Assembly (NCBI GenBank): GCA_902515775.1
Contig: CABXVU010000013.1
Location: 1-33,942, forward strand
Direction: 5' to 3'
Source of the DNA: an uncultured SAR86 cluster bacterium
GTDB taxonomy: Bacteria > Pseudomonadota > Gammaproteobacteria > Magnimaribacterales > D2472
Length of the DNA stretch: 33,942 nt
In this document: in pieces, positions 1 through 7,565 of the stretch
Layout: every line of letters starts with the position of its first letter
How positions within the stretch are numbered: position 1 is the stretch's first letter
The notes under the pieces: model-generated
Seen by the model: only the letters and a program-made list of their open reading frames with translations
Database searches by the model: none
What the model was told of the DNA's origin: nothing
Translations under genes and position numbers: made by a program

Positions 1-1
1 A

Positions 2-64
2 AAATATATTAATGAAATAAGATCTCAATATAGGGTCATTATCAATCCAGATTATAAGTTTTAA
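2..64 (+). CDS. C-terminal end of an upstream gene, probably a PpiC-type peptidyl-prolyl isomerase (partial)
   Basis: The second reading frame is open from the window edge for 20 codons and stops with TAA at 62-64, which overlaps the ATG of the next gene by one base (TAATG). Such overlap is typical of translationally coupled genes. The tail reads YINEIRSQYRVI, close in spacing and character to YLEDLRNWYDVV at the end of the PpiC-like protein at 15753-17054, which also overlaps a HupE/UreJ_2 gene. I therefore infer a second PpiC-like isomerase. Only 20 residues are visible, so the family call is tentative; that it is coding rests on the open frame, the stop/start overlap and this similarity. 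Confidence 0.5.
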   Translation, partial: KYINEIRSQYRVIINPDYKF

Positions 65-1017
65 TGATTTACAAGCTTGCTAAAACATTAGTCATTCTTG
101 TTTGTTCAACTGCATTATTCTCTCATGAGTTTAATCCGGCCCACTTAGTTGTGAATGAGCTTGCTGATAATGAATATCAAGTGAGTTGGATGTATCCAAT
201 AAAAAACATTGGCGCAAGAGCAGAAGTTTTTTTTCCAGATAATTGTAAAAGAGAGAGTCAACTGCCTAGTCAAAAGGGAAAATATTTGGTCGAAAGAATA
301 TCGCTCGATTGTGAAAGCTCTCTAAAAGGCCAAATAATTTCTGTAAACAATTTAAGTGTGCTCACAGATGCATTGATAACAATTACCCATTCTAACGGAG
401 AGGTGTTTGAAGGCCTTATGAACCTTAAAAGATCATCGATAGAGATTCCTTTTCAAAAGCAAGTTTATCCAATGGGATATTTCACTCTAGGCATTGATCA
501 TCTAATGAGTGGAAATGATCATATCCTTTTCATCTTAGGACTACTTTTTTTAATTTCTGGTTTTTTCAACGCAGTAAAAACAATCACTGCATTTACCCTT
601 GCACATAGTATTACCCTCGGTTTATCAGTATTTGAACTAGTCTCGCTACCGCAAGCAACTGTAGAGGCAATAATTGCACTTACTATCATTTACCTAGGTT
701 TAGAGGTCAGTGAAAGTAAAAAATATAAATCTACACCTTGGCTTGTTGCTTTTGGCTTTGGATTATTACATGGACTGGGTTTTGCTAATGCCCTCACTGG
801 TATTGGTATTGGCAATGAACAGCTGATACTTTCTTTACTATTCTTTAACCTGGGCATTGAAGCAGGTCAGCTTTTGTTGGTTCCTATATTTGGATCAGTT
901 ATCTGGCTTTCGCAAAAACTTAACTTTTATAAACAATCAGCTACTTTTACCTCATTAATTTTAGGTGGCATGGGCTTTTTCTGGCTGATCGATAGAGTAA
1001 GTGGAATATTAATATAA
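64..1017 (+). CDS. HupE/UreJ_2 family membrane protein (copy 1)
   Basis: A 317-residue membrane protein of the HupE/UreJ_2 family. An N-terminal signal peptide (about 1-20) precedes a His at residue 21, then an extracytoplasmic domain of about 110 residues with Cys61 and Cys83, then roughly six to seven membrane segments from about 140. Family signatures are visible: H146-x5-D152-H153 at the first membrane segment, AHSITLG near 180, LLHGLGFA near 235-241 and FNLGIEAGQ near 261-269. In true HupE proteins the HX5DH signature is tied to nickel transport; for this subfamily the substrate is not established. The start overlaps the stop of the upstream partial gene, so the two are probably coupled. 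A longer paralogue lies at 14576-15763. The gene is convergent with the nitronate monooxygenase gene, 16 bases away. Confidence 0.85.
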   Translation: MIYKLAKTLVILVCSTALFSHEFNPAHLVVNELADNEYQVSWMYPIKNIGARAEVFFPDNCKRESQLPSQKGKYLVERISLDCESSLKGQIISVNNLSVLTDALITITHSNGEVFEGLMNLKRSSIEIPFQKQVYPMGYFTLGIDHLMSGNDHILFILGLLFLISGFFNAVKTITAFTLAHSITLGLSVFELVSLPQATVEAIIALTIIYLGLEVSESKKYKSTPWLVAFGFGLLHGLGFANALTGIGIGNEQLILSLLFFNLGIEAGQLLLVPIFGSVIWLSQKLNFYKQSATFTSLILGGMGFFWLIDRVSGILI

Positions 1018-1033
1018 GATCAGAATTTAAGAA

Positions 1034-2002
1034 TTAAAAATTACTTAATCTCTTTTCAATAATGCTGTCAGCCTCACTCATGATGCCATCGATTAGTTCT
1101 TGAACTGTTGGTATATCATTTACCAAGCCCGCAACCATACCACAAGACCAAGCACCAGCCTCCATAGTTCCTTCATGCATAATCTTTGGATAAACTCCAG
1201 CAACCTCATCAGCAATATCTTGGAAAGTAAGTTGATCCCCTAAGGTATTTTCCTTTTCCATAAGACGCTCTACTGCTTCATTATTAAGAACCCTTTCGGT
1301 GTTTCTTAAAGAACGCATAATTAATCTAGTATCCAATTCAGAAGCATTAACAATTGAATCTTTAACATTTTGATGCACTGGCGCTTCTTGAGTTGCTATA
1401 AATCGAGTACCCATATTCATGCCTTCTGCTCCAAGAGCCATGGCCGCAACTAAACTTCTTGCATCAGCCATCCCCCCTGAGGCAACAAAAGGAATTTCAA
1501 GTTCGTCAGCTGCACGAGGTAAAAGAATAAAATTAGGAATATCATCTTCACCAGGATGACCGCCGCATTCAAAACCATCAACCGACACAGCATCACATCC
1601 TATTGATTGTGCTTTTAATGAATGTCTTACCGAGGTGCACTTATGAATAATTTTTATTCCTGCATCCTTTAATGCAGGCAAATATTCAGCAGGATTTCTT
1701 CCGGCTGTTTCAACTATGGGGACGTCTCCACCAATAATTACATCTACCAATCCAGGATAATCTGGAGGCGTTAATGAAGGTAAAAATGTAAGATTCACAG
1801 CAAAGGGTTTGTCGGTCATCTCCTTGCATCGAGCTATCTCATTTGCAAGCTTTTCAGGCGTTCCTTGTGTTAGACCCGTTATAGTTCCAAGGCCTCCTGC
1901 ATTTGATACTGCTGCGGCTAACTCAGCAAATCCTACATGATGCATTCCGCCCTGTATAATAGGATGCTCTATACCAAATAACTCTGTAATTTTTGTTTTC
2001 AT
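1034..2002 (-). CDS. Nitronate monooxygenase family flavoprotein (copy 1)
   Basis: A 322-residue FMN-dependent TIM-barrel protein of the nitronate monooxygenase / 2-nitropropane dioxygenase family, which oxidises nitronates or, in relatives such as FabK, reduces enoyl groups. The N-terminal HPIIQGGM and SNAGGLGTI motifs, the phosphate-binding ASGGMAD segment near 174-180 and ALGAEGMNMGTRF near 188-201 are all present. The likely catalytic His149 is kept in ECGGHPG. The start is an ATG with a clear AGGAG about 7 bases upstream. It is the last gene of the thirteen-gene run starting at 12543, 14 bases after the SDR gene. A second, more divergent copy is at 8610-9533. The actual substrate cannot be read from sequence. 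Confidence 0.88.
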   Translation of the reverse strand: MKTKITELFGIEHPIIQGGMHHVGFAELAAAVSNAGGLGTITGLTQGTPEKLANEIARCKEMTDKPFAVNLTFLPSLTPPDYPGLVDVIIGGDVPIVETAGRNPAEYLPALKDAGIKIIHKCTSVRHSLKAQSIGCDAVSVDGFECGGHPGEDDIPNFILLPRAADELEIPFVASGGMADARSLVAAMALGAEGMNMGTRFIATQEAPVHQNVKDSIVNASELDTRLIMRSLRNTERVLNNEAVERLMEKENTLGDQLTFQDIADEVAGVYPKIMHEGTMEAGAWSCGMVAGLVNDIPTVQELIDGIMSEADSIIEKRLSNF

Positions 2003-2016
2003 GTTTTCTCCTTTTT

Positions 2017-2805
2017 TTACTTCATATCAACTGGGGTTAAGAAATCTTCAAATTGCTTTTGAAGTCTCTGCATTCCAGATATCCATCTATCCCTATCGTT
2101 ACCCTTTCTAGAAACATACTCAGCTACTTCTGTATGAGGTAATACTAAAAATTTTTCTTCTGCAATGCATTTTAAAACTTCTTGAGCAACTTCATCTGGC
2201 TCCATCATTCCATCTACACCAGCAACACCAGGACCTTGAGCAGTCATTGCTGTTCTAACTGCCTGAGGACAAAGACAAGAAACACCAATACCCTTTTTTC
2301 CATAGGTTATCTTGACCCATTCAGCAAAACTAACTGCAGCTGCTTTAGTAACTGAATAGCCTGCTGCTCCTAATTGCGTCAGAAGCCCGGCTGCTGATGA
2401 AGTATTAACTAGATAGCCTTCTCCTCTTTCAATCATCTGAGGTAGAACATGTTTAGCTGCAAAGATATGAGATTGAACATTCACATCCCAAATATTCTGC
2501 CAATCCGATGCATCAACTTCAAAAAATCCTGGCACCCCACCAATTCCTGCATTAGAACAAAAAATATCAATGCCACCAACATGCTCATCTGCCTTTTCAA
2601 TCAGATTGATAATATCCTTTTCATTTCCAACGTTCGCTTTAACAGCAATACTATCCACTGAATCAGCTGTTTCTTGTGCGCCATCGAGATTTATATCTAC
2701 AGCAATTACTGATTTAGCTTCTGCTTGATGAAAAGCTTCGCATAAAGCCTTACCAATGCCACTAGCTGCACCAGTGACAATAACTCTTTTATTTTTTACA
2801 TCCAT
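2017..2805 (-). CDS. Short-chain dehydrogenase/reductase (SDR)
   Basis: A 262-residue classical SDR expected to be cytoplasmic and NAD(P)-dependent. The cofactor motif TGAASGIG is at 11-18, the NAG motif at 85-87, the catalytic Ser at about 136-137, and the Tyr150-x3-Lys154 pair completes the active site. Asp37 follows the second beta strand (AVDIN), a position that usually favours NAD(H) over NADP(H). Length is normal. The start ATG overlaps the TAA of the preceding hydrolase gene by one base, so translation is likely coupled. Substrate unknown; within this operon it could oxidise or reduce a hydroxy/keto intermediate. Confidence 0.88.
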   Translation of the reverse strand: MDVKNKRVIVTGAASGIGKALCEAFHQAEAKSVIAVDINLDGAQETADSVDSIAVKANVGNEKDIINLIEKADEHVGGIDIFCSNAGIGGVPGFFEVDASDWQNIWDVNVQSHIFAAKHVLPQMIERGEGYLVNTSSAAGLLTQLGAAGYSVTKAAAVSFAEWVKITYGKKGIGVSCLCPQAVRTAMTAQGPGVAGVDGMMEPDEVAQEVLKCIAEEKFLVLPHTEVAEYVSRKGNDRDRWISGMQRLQKQFEDFLTPVDMK

Positions 2806-3857
2806 TAATTTATATCAGTAATTATTATTTCATCTGAGTCTAATGGCAAAATAACCATAGTGCCATCTTTTGTGGAACTCCATTCTTTCCTTATATCATT
2901 GACTCCTCGAAAAAACATTCTCTCTGTTAGATTATTTCTTGGTGCTGGAGTTAAATGATAAAAAAATACATGACCAACGTTAGCCAAGTTTGCAACCTTA
3001 GCAGCTTCTATTGGTGTTGTATGATACGTCTCAATATCATTTAAAATTGTAACTAATCCTTTATTGCTTTCTAAAGCTTTTCTCATAATATCCAATTGAT
3101 GATTTGCTTGCGCCTCATGAAATAAAACATCCGCATCTTTCGCATATTTAATTACATTTTCGTCGTAAATAGTATCTCCACTAATAACAATTGATCTCCC
3201 CTTGTAATCAAAACGAAATCCTAAAGCGGGATCAACTGGCTCATGAGTTACCTTGAAGGCAGTTACCTTTAAATCATCTTCATCAATAATTACAGGGTTT
3301 GATAAATCTATCGTAAAAGTGTTAAAACCAGCAATATCTTTTGGTGCTATTTCTTTACCATGATGCTCATATCTATATTGATAGTCCAACTGATATGCAT
3401 CCTCAAAACCTTGAGTTACTAGTTCAACTCCTTCGGGACCATAAACATCCATGGGCTTCGTATGAGAGGTATTAACCCATGTCATTAAATGGAGATCTGC
3501 AAGATCAGAGATATGATCAGAGTGAAGATGAGTTAGTAGAGTTGCACGAATCTTATTTGTATCTATTCTCCAATTACCTAGATTTGCAGCACTCCCATCT
3601 CCAATATCAACAACATAGTAATTGCCTCCTGCATTGACCAAAATACACGTTTGCGCCCTTCCTGGAGATGGGAGTGGGGATCTAGAGCCACAAACCACAG
3701 CGGATAATGAATTATCATTTAAATCAGCCGTTGTGCTCCCCAAAGTTTGAGCAAATCTTAGCATTAGACGATCTTGGACAGCTGGAACTCTCGTTAAAAC
3801 AGACACCAAGATAAAGCTAGTTAAAGCAAAAATTGATATATATTTAAGGAGTTTCAT
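2805..3857 (-). CDS. Exported metallo-beta-lactamase-fold hydrolase
   Basis: A binuclear-metal hydrolase of the MBL fold, 350 residues from the ATG at 3857. I prefer this start because it gives a clean hydrophobic N-terminus (about residues 5-22, signal peptide or anchor) and lies just after the upstream stop; a longer frame to 3893 would overlap the upstream gene and spoil the signal. Metal ligands are visible: H110-x-H112-x-D114-H115, H205 in THEPVD, D228 in SGDT and H301 in FYHLTP. An early GSRSPLPSPGR segment resembles the AtsA-like/RNase Z-like subgroup that includes periplasmic hydrolases. Substrate is unknown. It is the clearly exported enzyme in an otherwise cytoplasmic pathway, so it may release the compound the operon consumes. 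Confidence 0.8.
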   Translation of the reverse strand: MKLLKYISIFALTSFILVSVLTRVPAVQDRLMLRFAQTLGSTTADLNDNSLSAVVCGSRSPLPSPGRAQTCILVNAGGNYYVVDIGDGSAANLGNWRIDTNKIRATLLTHLHSDHISDLADLHLMTWVNTSHTKPMDVYGPEGVELVTQGFEDAYQLDYQYRYEHHGKEIAPKDIAGFNTFTIDLSNPVIIDEDDLKVTAFKVTHEPVDPALGFRFDYKGRSIVISGDTIYDENVIKYAKDADVLFHEAQANHQLDIMRKALESNKGLVTILNDIETYHTTPIEAAKVANLANVGHVFFYHLTPAPRNNLTERMFFRGVNDIRKEWSSTKDGTMVILPLDSDEIIITDIN

Positions 3858-3861
3858 AATT

Positions 3862-4239
3862 TTAATCTTGTGTTGAAATCCGCGAACCAACAAAGATTAA
3901 AAATAGACCTACAACTACCTCTACAACAATTGCTGACATTGCGAATGGTGCATCGTAAATTAAAGTTGAAAGGGTTCTATATATAGCTGCTATCAACAAA
4001 AGCATTGAAGGTGCATAAAACCAGTGACGTGTTGTTGTAATCACTCCAACTAATGTCATTACCCCAACTGTGATAAAGAAACTTCCTATATCACCAATTT
4101 GTGTGCTCAGCCCAGCACCCTCTAACAAAGGCATGCCTAATTGCTCAGCAATACTTGCTGGGTTAACAATCCACTGGATTCCATTTATTAAAAAAAAGAG
4201 TCCTAAAAGGCCTGCGACTATTCTCAACACATTTTTCAT
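3862..4239 (-). CDS. Small four-helix membrane protein, DUF4345-like
   Basis: A 125-residue protein with four predicted membrane segments (about 4-22, 47-67, 74-92 and 98-119) and little else. The order of a GLLGLFFLINGIQW helix, a short P/G-containing loop and a conserved-looking IGDIGSFFITVG segment resembles the DUF4345 type of small membrane protein, but the match is from memory and weak. Its ATG overlaps the TGA of the DUF2855 gene by four bases (ATGA) and has a good AAGGAG in the end of that gene, so the two are coupled. No catalytic residues are recognisable. It could help a lipophilic substrate or membrane-bound step of the operon. Confidence 0.65.
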   Translation of the reverse strand: MKNVLRIVAGLLGLFFLINGIQWIVNPASIAEQLGMPLLEGAGLSTQIGDIGSFFITVGVMTLVGVITTTRHWFYAPSMLLLIAAIYRTLSTLIYDAPFAMSAIVVEVVVGLFLIFVGSRISTQD

Positions 4240-5354
4240 TTAATTCTCCTTATGTCAGTTAAGTTTACGATTATTCCTTCGCTAGGATTGATTTTTCCAT
4301 CAACCATTTCTTTATAAGTACTGGTAAAGTTTTCTAAGCCATGAATTTCCTTGATCTGCATCCACGTTTTACTTTGCAGCGCTCTAGCAGCCATGAAGGA
4401 ATTTGTTTTTTTTGCATAAACATCATGTCCCCAGTCTCCAATTCGCTTTTGAATGTGCGCTGGAGCGAAAAAGAATTCTGTTCTTTCTCTTAGCATCGCT
4501 TGCCCTAAAGCATCTTCTGCAGTGGTCCCATTATCCCAATGAGTCATGCCAACAGTTAAACACTTTATCATTTTACCCCCAAGCTCTCCATGAAGTTTTC
4601 CTAATATTTCTCTGTTGCCAGCCATATCAATCATTATAGAGTCAGCAGAATAATCTATATTCTTAAGCTCATCGTATGAAATTATCTGATCATAACAGCC
4701 CAAACTTTCTATAAATTTTGTATTTCTGGCAGATGTTAAGCCAACAATTTTTGGGGAATTATCTATATCGGCTAAGCCCTGAGCCAGACCAATTGCTGTT
4801 TTGCTTGAAGCGCTAATAATAATTATTTGAGATGCTCCAAAATAGGCATCTTCTGCTAAAGCGTCGCATAAACAAAATGCTGTAATATGCAGTGGAAATA
4901 AAAGTGCTCTGATTGCATCCATCGATGCATCATAGTTTTGATCTCCATCAAGTCTGATGTAATTATTATAAACAGGCGGTAATTCTTTTCGATGCTCTTT
5001 GCCATCACTAAAACTTTGATATGAGATTTTAGTTGGCTTTATAGTTAGTGAGTTTGCAGCTGGGAAATAACCAAATACTCGCTCTCCAATATTTAAACCT
5101 TCGACATTTGAATCAGTAATTTCTGCAAATCCCCACACAGGTATACAGCCCCATTCATTCTTTTCGTCATACCCTGCTGGAAAAAATTTCCAATATCCAA
5201 TGGTATCGCCAGCTACTCCATAAGTAACGTTATTTGCTGTAAAAGCATAACTTTCAATCTTGACAATAATTTCATCATCATCAATCACAGTTGAATCAAT
5301 ATCAACGATTCTTGATTGTGTTAAGTCAGATTTTAAAGTTTGAAATTGGTTCAC
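4236..5354 (-). CDS. DUF2855 family protein, MDR-like oxidoreductase fold
   Basis: A 372-residue member of DUF2855, distantly related to the medium-chain dehydrogenase/reductase superfamily. The diagnostic N-terminal run is present: FTANNVTYG, then IGYWKFFP and IPVWGFAEI near residues 37-78. A central segment, SASSKTAIGLAQ, takes the place of the dinucleotide-binding loop. No zinc-binding cysteine pattern is seen, as usual for this family, which has no settled reaction. The start is GTG at 5354 with a GGGA-type site upstream; no suitable ATG lies nearby. It is the longest uncharacterised enzyme of the operon and is followed by a four-base overlap with the small membrane protein gene. Confidence 0.8.
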   Translation of the reverse strand: MNQFQTLKSDLTQSRIVDIDSTVIDDDEIIVKIESYAFTANNVTYGVAGDTIGYWKFFPAGYDEKNEWGCIPVWGFAEITDSNVEGLNIGERVFGYFPAANSLTIKPTKISYQSFSDGKEHRKELPPVYNNYIRLDGDQNYDASMDAIRALLFPLHITAFCLCDALAEDAYFGASQIIIISASSKTAIGLAQGLADIDNSPKIVGLTSARNTKFIESLGCYDQIISYDELKNIDYSADSIMIDMAGNREILGKLHGELGGKMIKCLTVGMTHWDNGTTAEDALGQAMLRERTEFFFAPAHIQKRIGDWGHDVYAKKTNSFMAARALQSKTWMQIKEIHGLENFTSTYKEMVDGKINPSEGIIVNLTDIRRIK

Positions 5355-5369
5355 GGCATTATCCCAATA

Positions 5370-5837
5370 TTATTTTTTTTGTATCAGTGAAAGACTGAAA
5401 AGTATCATTAAAAGAAAAGCTGCAAAAGGAGCACCGACTTCACCAGGAGAAGCGCCAACTGTATAAATCCCTTGAATAGTGATGTCTTCCCTTATCAAAG
5501 GATATCCAAATGCTCTAAAACTCCATTCAAATAACCATAGTAAATACATTAATGGAATGAGTGCTCTGTATCGAAAAATAACAATCCAGCAAATTAGACA
5601 AATTATTAACTGCGCAAAACCCCATAGGGAAAAAAATCTATAGATTAACACCATAGGGTCAGCGTTACCTTCAATGGATATAAAATTTCCTATTTCATGA
5701 AATCCATATTTCTCAAAAAGCATATGAATGATTGATCTCCATGTCATCAAAAGTGTGAATAAAACGAATCCCCAAAGAGCGATCTTATGGCCATTAAAGT
5801 TATTGTCAGCCACCAGGGGAAAGATTTTGTTAAACAC
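5370..5837 (-). CDS. Unrecognised four-helix membrane protein
   Basis: A 155-residue protein I do not recognise. It has four hydrophobic segments (about 18-37, 66-86, 90-108 and 134-152). A soluble loop of about 30 residues between the first and second contains HEIGNFISIEG, and another between the third and fourth contains the G/P-rich GASPGEVGAPF stretch. Tryptophans and aromatic residues cluster in the middle. The start is GTG at 5837, overlapping the TAG of the DUF1330 gene by one base, so it is probably made only by coupled translation. Its place between DUF1330 and DUF2855 genes points to a role in the same pathway, but no function can be assigned. Confidence 0.65.
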   Translation of the reverse strand: MFNKIFPLVADNNFNGHKIALWGFVLFTLLMTWRSIIHMLFEKYGFHEIGNFISIEGNADPMVLIYRFFSLWGFAQLIICLICWIVIFRYRALIPLMYLLWLFEWSFRAFGYPLIREDITIQGIYTVGASPGEVGAPFAAFLLMILFSLSLIQKK

Positions 5838-6250
5838 TACATAGCACCTTCTTTTGTTTCTATATTTAATTGCCCAAGCAACCCTGCAGATCTATGTTTT
5901 TCACTTTCTTGATAATCTTTATCCATCATCATTTCTAGCATAGCTTTTCTACTAGGGTATCTAGCAATCGCAACACTGTCCCATAAATCCTCAACCTCAC
6001 CGAGCATTAATCTGCTAACATCTCCACCAAAGATTATCTCAGCTCCAACTTTTTTTAAATGTTCTTTTACTTCAGTTGCATAAATAAAATATGCCTGCCT
6101 GCCTGAAAGCTTTGTATCTGTTCCATCTGCATACTCTGCTTTATCTTTAAACTTTAAAAGATTTACCATTGATATTGGTGATTCACTATCGCCCTCAAGG
6201 AATCCATCCATTTGCTCCTGATTAGGCGTTAGCATATTTTTAACTTTCAT
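5837..6250 (-). CDS. DUF1330 family protein
   Basis: A ferredoxin-like (dimeric alpha-beta barrel type) DUF1330 protein of 137 residues from the ATG at 6250. The frame also offers a GTG at 6256 that overlaps the TGA of the preceding transferase gene, but a GGGAGAG stretch spaced about five bases from the ATG at 6250 supports the later start. Typical family features are PISMVNLLKFKDKA near 25-38, a GRQAYFIYA segment, a GAEIIFGGD strand and the VAIARYPSRKAMLEMM helix. The biochemical role of DUF1330 is not settled; such folds often act as small enzymes or binding proteins on aromatic or polyketide-like compounds. Confidence 0.82.
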   Translation of the reverse strand: MKVKNMLTPNQEQMDGFLEGDSESPISMVNLLKFKDKAEYADGTDTKLSGRQAYFIYATEVKEHLKKVGAEIIFGGDVSRLMLGEVEDLWDSVAIARYPSRKAMLEMMMDKDYQESEKHRSAGLLGQLNIETKEGAM

Positions 6251-6252
6251 TG

Positions 6253-6867
6253 TCACTCTCCCATGGTGATAGCTTTTTTGAATGCAGGTCTATTAGCAAT
6301 CCTTGCAACATAATCTTTGATATTTTGCATCTCATCACCTACGCAACCAAGTCTGTTTGCCATAAAACACGAATGTCCGAGCATCAAATCTGCAGCAGAA
6401 AAGTCTCCAATTAAATAATCTTTATCTGCAAGATTTTCATTAACTGGAGCTATAGATTTTGTTAGTAGGTTTTTCGCTTGATTTAATACAACTTCATCTC
6501 TTCTATCAGGTGATAATAAAATTGTTTGAACTACAATTTGATTCATAGGAGGCATGACCATACCCTCACAGTAGTGATACCACTGAAGATAAAAAGGAAA
6601 TTCAGGAGCATCTGAATTAGGCTTCAAGCCTCCATTTTTATGTCTCTCAAGGACATAATCAATAATTGCACCAGATTCAAAAATTGAAATATCGCCATCT
6701 TCTAATACTGGAACTCTTCCTAGCGCATGTCTTGATCTATGCTCTGGTGATTTCAGGCCTTCTTTGGTGAATGGCATAATATTTACCTCGTATTCCAAAC
6801 CTAACTCCTCTAAAAGCCAAACTACTCTTCCAGATCTAGTTCCAGCTACAAAATGTACTTTTAACAT
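6253..6867 (-). CDS. Glutathione S-transferase family protein (1 of 3)
   Basis: A 204-residue cytosolic glutathione transferase. The thioredoxin-like N-terminal domain (about 1-80) carries the cis-proline in RVPVL at 51-55 and the ESGAI glutathione-contact motif at 64-68. The helical C-terminal domain keeps the folding motif around FSAADLMLGH. The catalytic position near residue 10-14 (GTRSGRV) holds Thr/Ser rather than the Cys of beta-class enzymes. A strong GGAG site precedes the ATG. It is the third of three consecutive, mutually dissimilar transferase genes, so it is not a recent duplicate. Substrate unknown; conjugation, dehalogenation, isomerisation and ether cleavage are all known for the family. 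Confidence 0.88.
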   Translation of the reverse strand: MLKVHFVAGTRSGRVVWLLEELGLEYEVNIMPFTKEGLKSPEHRSRHALGRVPVLEDGDISIFESGAIIDYVLERHKNGGLKPNSDAPEFPFYLQWYHYCEGMVMPPMNQIVVQTILLSPDRRDEVVLNQAKNLLTKSIAPVNENLADKDYLIGDFSAADLMLGHSCFMANRLGCVGDEMQNIKDYVARIANRPAFKKAITMGE

Positions 6868-6881
6868 TTCTTTCTCCTTTT

Positions 6882-7565
6882 TTATTTTTTCACCATTTTT
6901 TCGGCATTCTTTGTAAACTCTTTCATTTTTTCATCGTTATCTAGAAGTTTTTCAATCTTTACAGGGACTGCAATACCTTCAAGCATTCCAGGCTGCTCGT
7001 ACATTGCTTTTCTCCATCGCTCAAGGTGATCTAGTCCATCAACTGAAATTCCTGACCATTTGTATGTTCTCACCCAACACCAATTAGCAATATCTGCTAT
7101 TGAGTAGTCAGTTGCAAGCCACTCCTGTTTAGCTAAATGTTTGTCAAGCACTTCAAATAATCTTCTGCCTTCATTTTGGTATCGATCTATCGCTGGCTGA
7201 ATTTTTTCTGGAAAATACCGAAAAAAGACATTTGCTTGACCCATCATAGGTCCAACTCCGCCCATCTGAAACATCAACCATTCTAGAACTTTTGCTTTTT
7301 CATTTAGATCACACGGCATGAGCTTCCCAGTCTTTTCTGCAAGATAAATCATAATGGCTCCTGATTCAAAAATAGCCAAATTGTTTGCATCCCTGTCCAC
7401 GATTGCAGGAATTCTTCCATTAGGACTAATTGCAAGAAAATCAGGCTCCTTTTGTTCATTCTTGGATAAATTAATGATATGGGTTTCATAATCTAATCCC
7501 ATGGCTTCCAGAGTGCATGAAACTTTATGACCGTTGGGGGTTGGGGCTGTATAAAAATCAATCAT
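6882..7565 (-). CDS. Glutathione S-transferase, Nu-class (YfcG/YghU)-like
   Basis: A 227-residue glutathione transferase. The N-terminus carries TPNGHK at 9-14, the arrangement seen in YfcG/YghU Nu-class enzymes, which bind glutathione disulfide and act as disulfide reductases; this subclass call is from motif similarity only. The cis-proline lies in RIPAI at 51-55, and ESGA at 67-70 contacts the gamma-glutamyl group. The C-terminal helical domain has [12 protein letters not shown], matching the usual N-capping region. The start ATG has AAGGAG about eight bases upstream and overlaps the end of the preceding larger transferase gene by eight bases. Confidence 0.85.
   Translation of the reverse strand: MIDFYTAPTPNGHKVSCTLEAMGLDYETHIINLSKNEQKEPDFLAISPNGRIPAIVDRDANNLAIFESGAIMIYLAEKTGKLMPCDLNEKAKVLEWLMFQMGGVGPMMGQANVFFRYFPEKIQPAIDRYQNEGRRLFEVLDKHLAKQEWLATDYSIADIANWCWVRTYKWSGISVDGLDHLERWRKAMYEQPGMLEGIAVPVKIEKLLDNDEKMKEFTKNAEKMVKK

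Noticed and set aside
1018-1050. Terminator between the convergent HupE and NMO genes
   Set aside because: Only a five-base TTAAG/CTTAA pair with an AT-rich loop; too weak to call.
3858-3893. Upstream extension of the MBL hydrolase to 3893
   Set aside because: Would put 12 charged residues before the signal peptide and overlap the upstream gene; the ATG at 3857 fits better.
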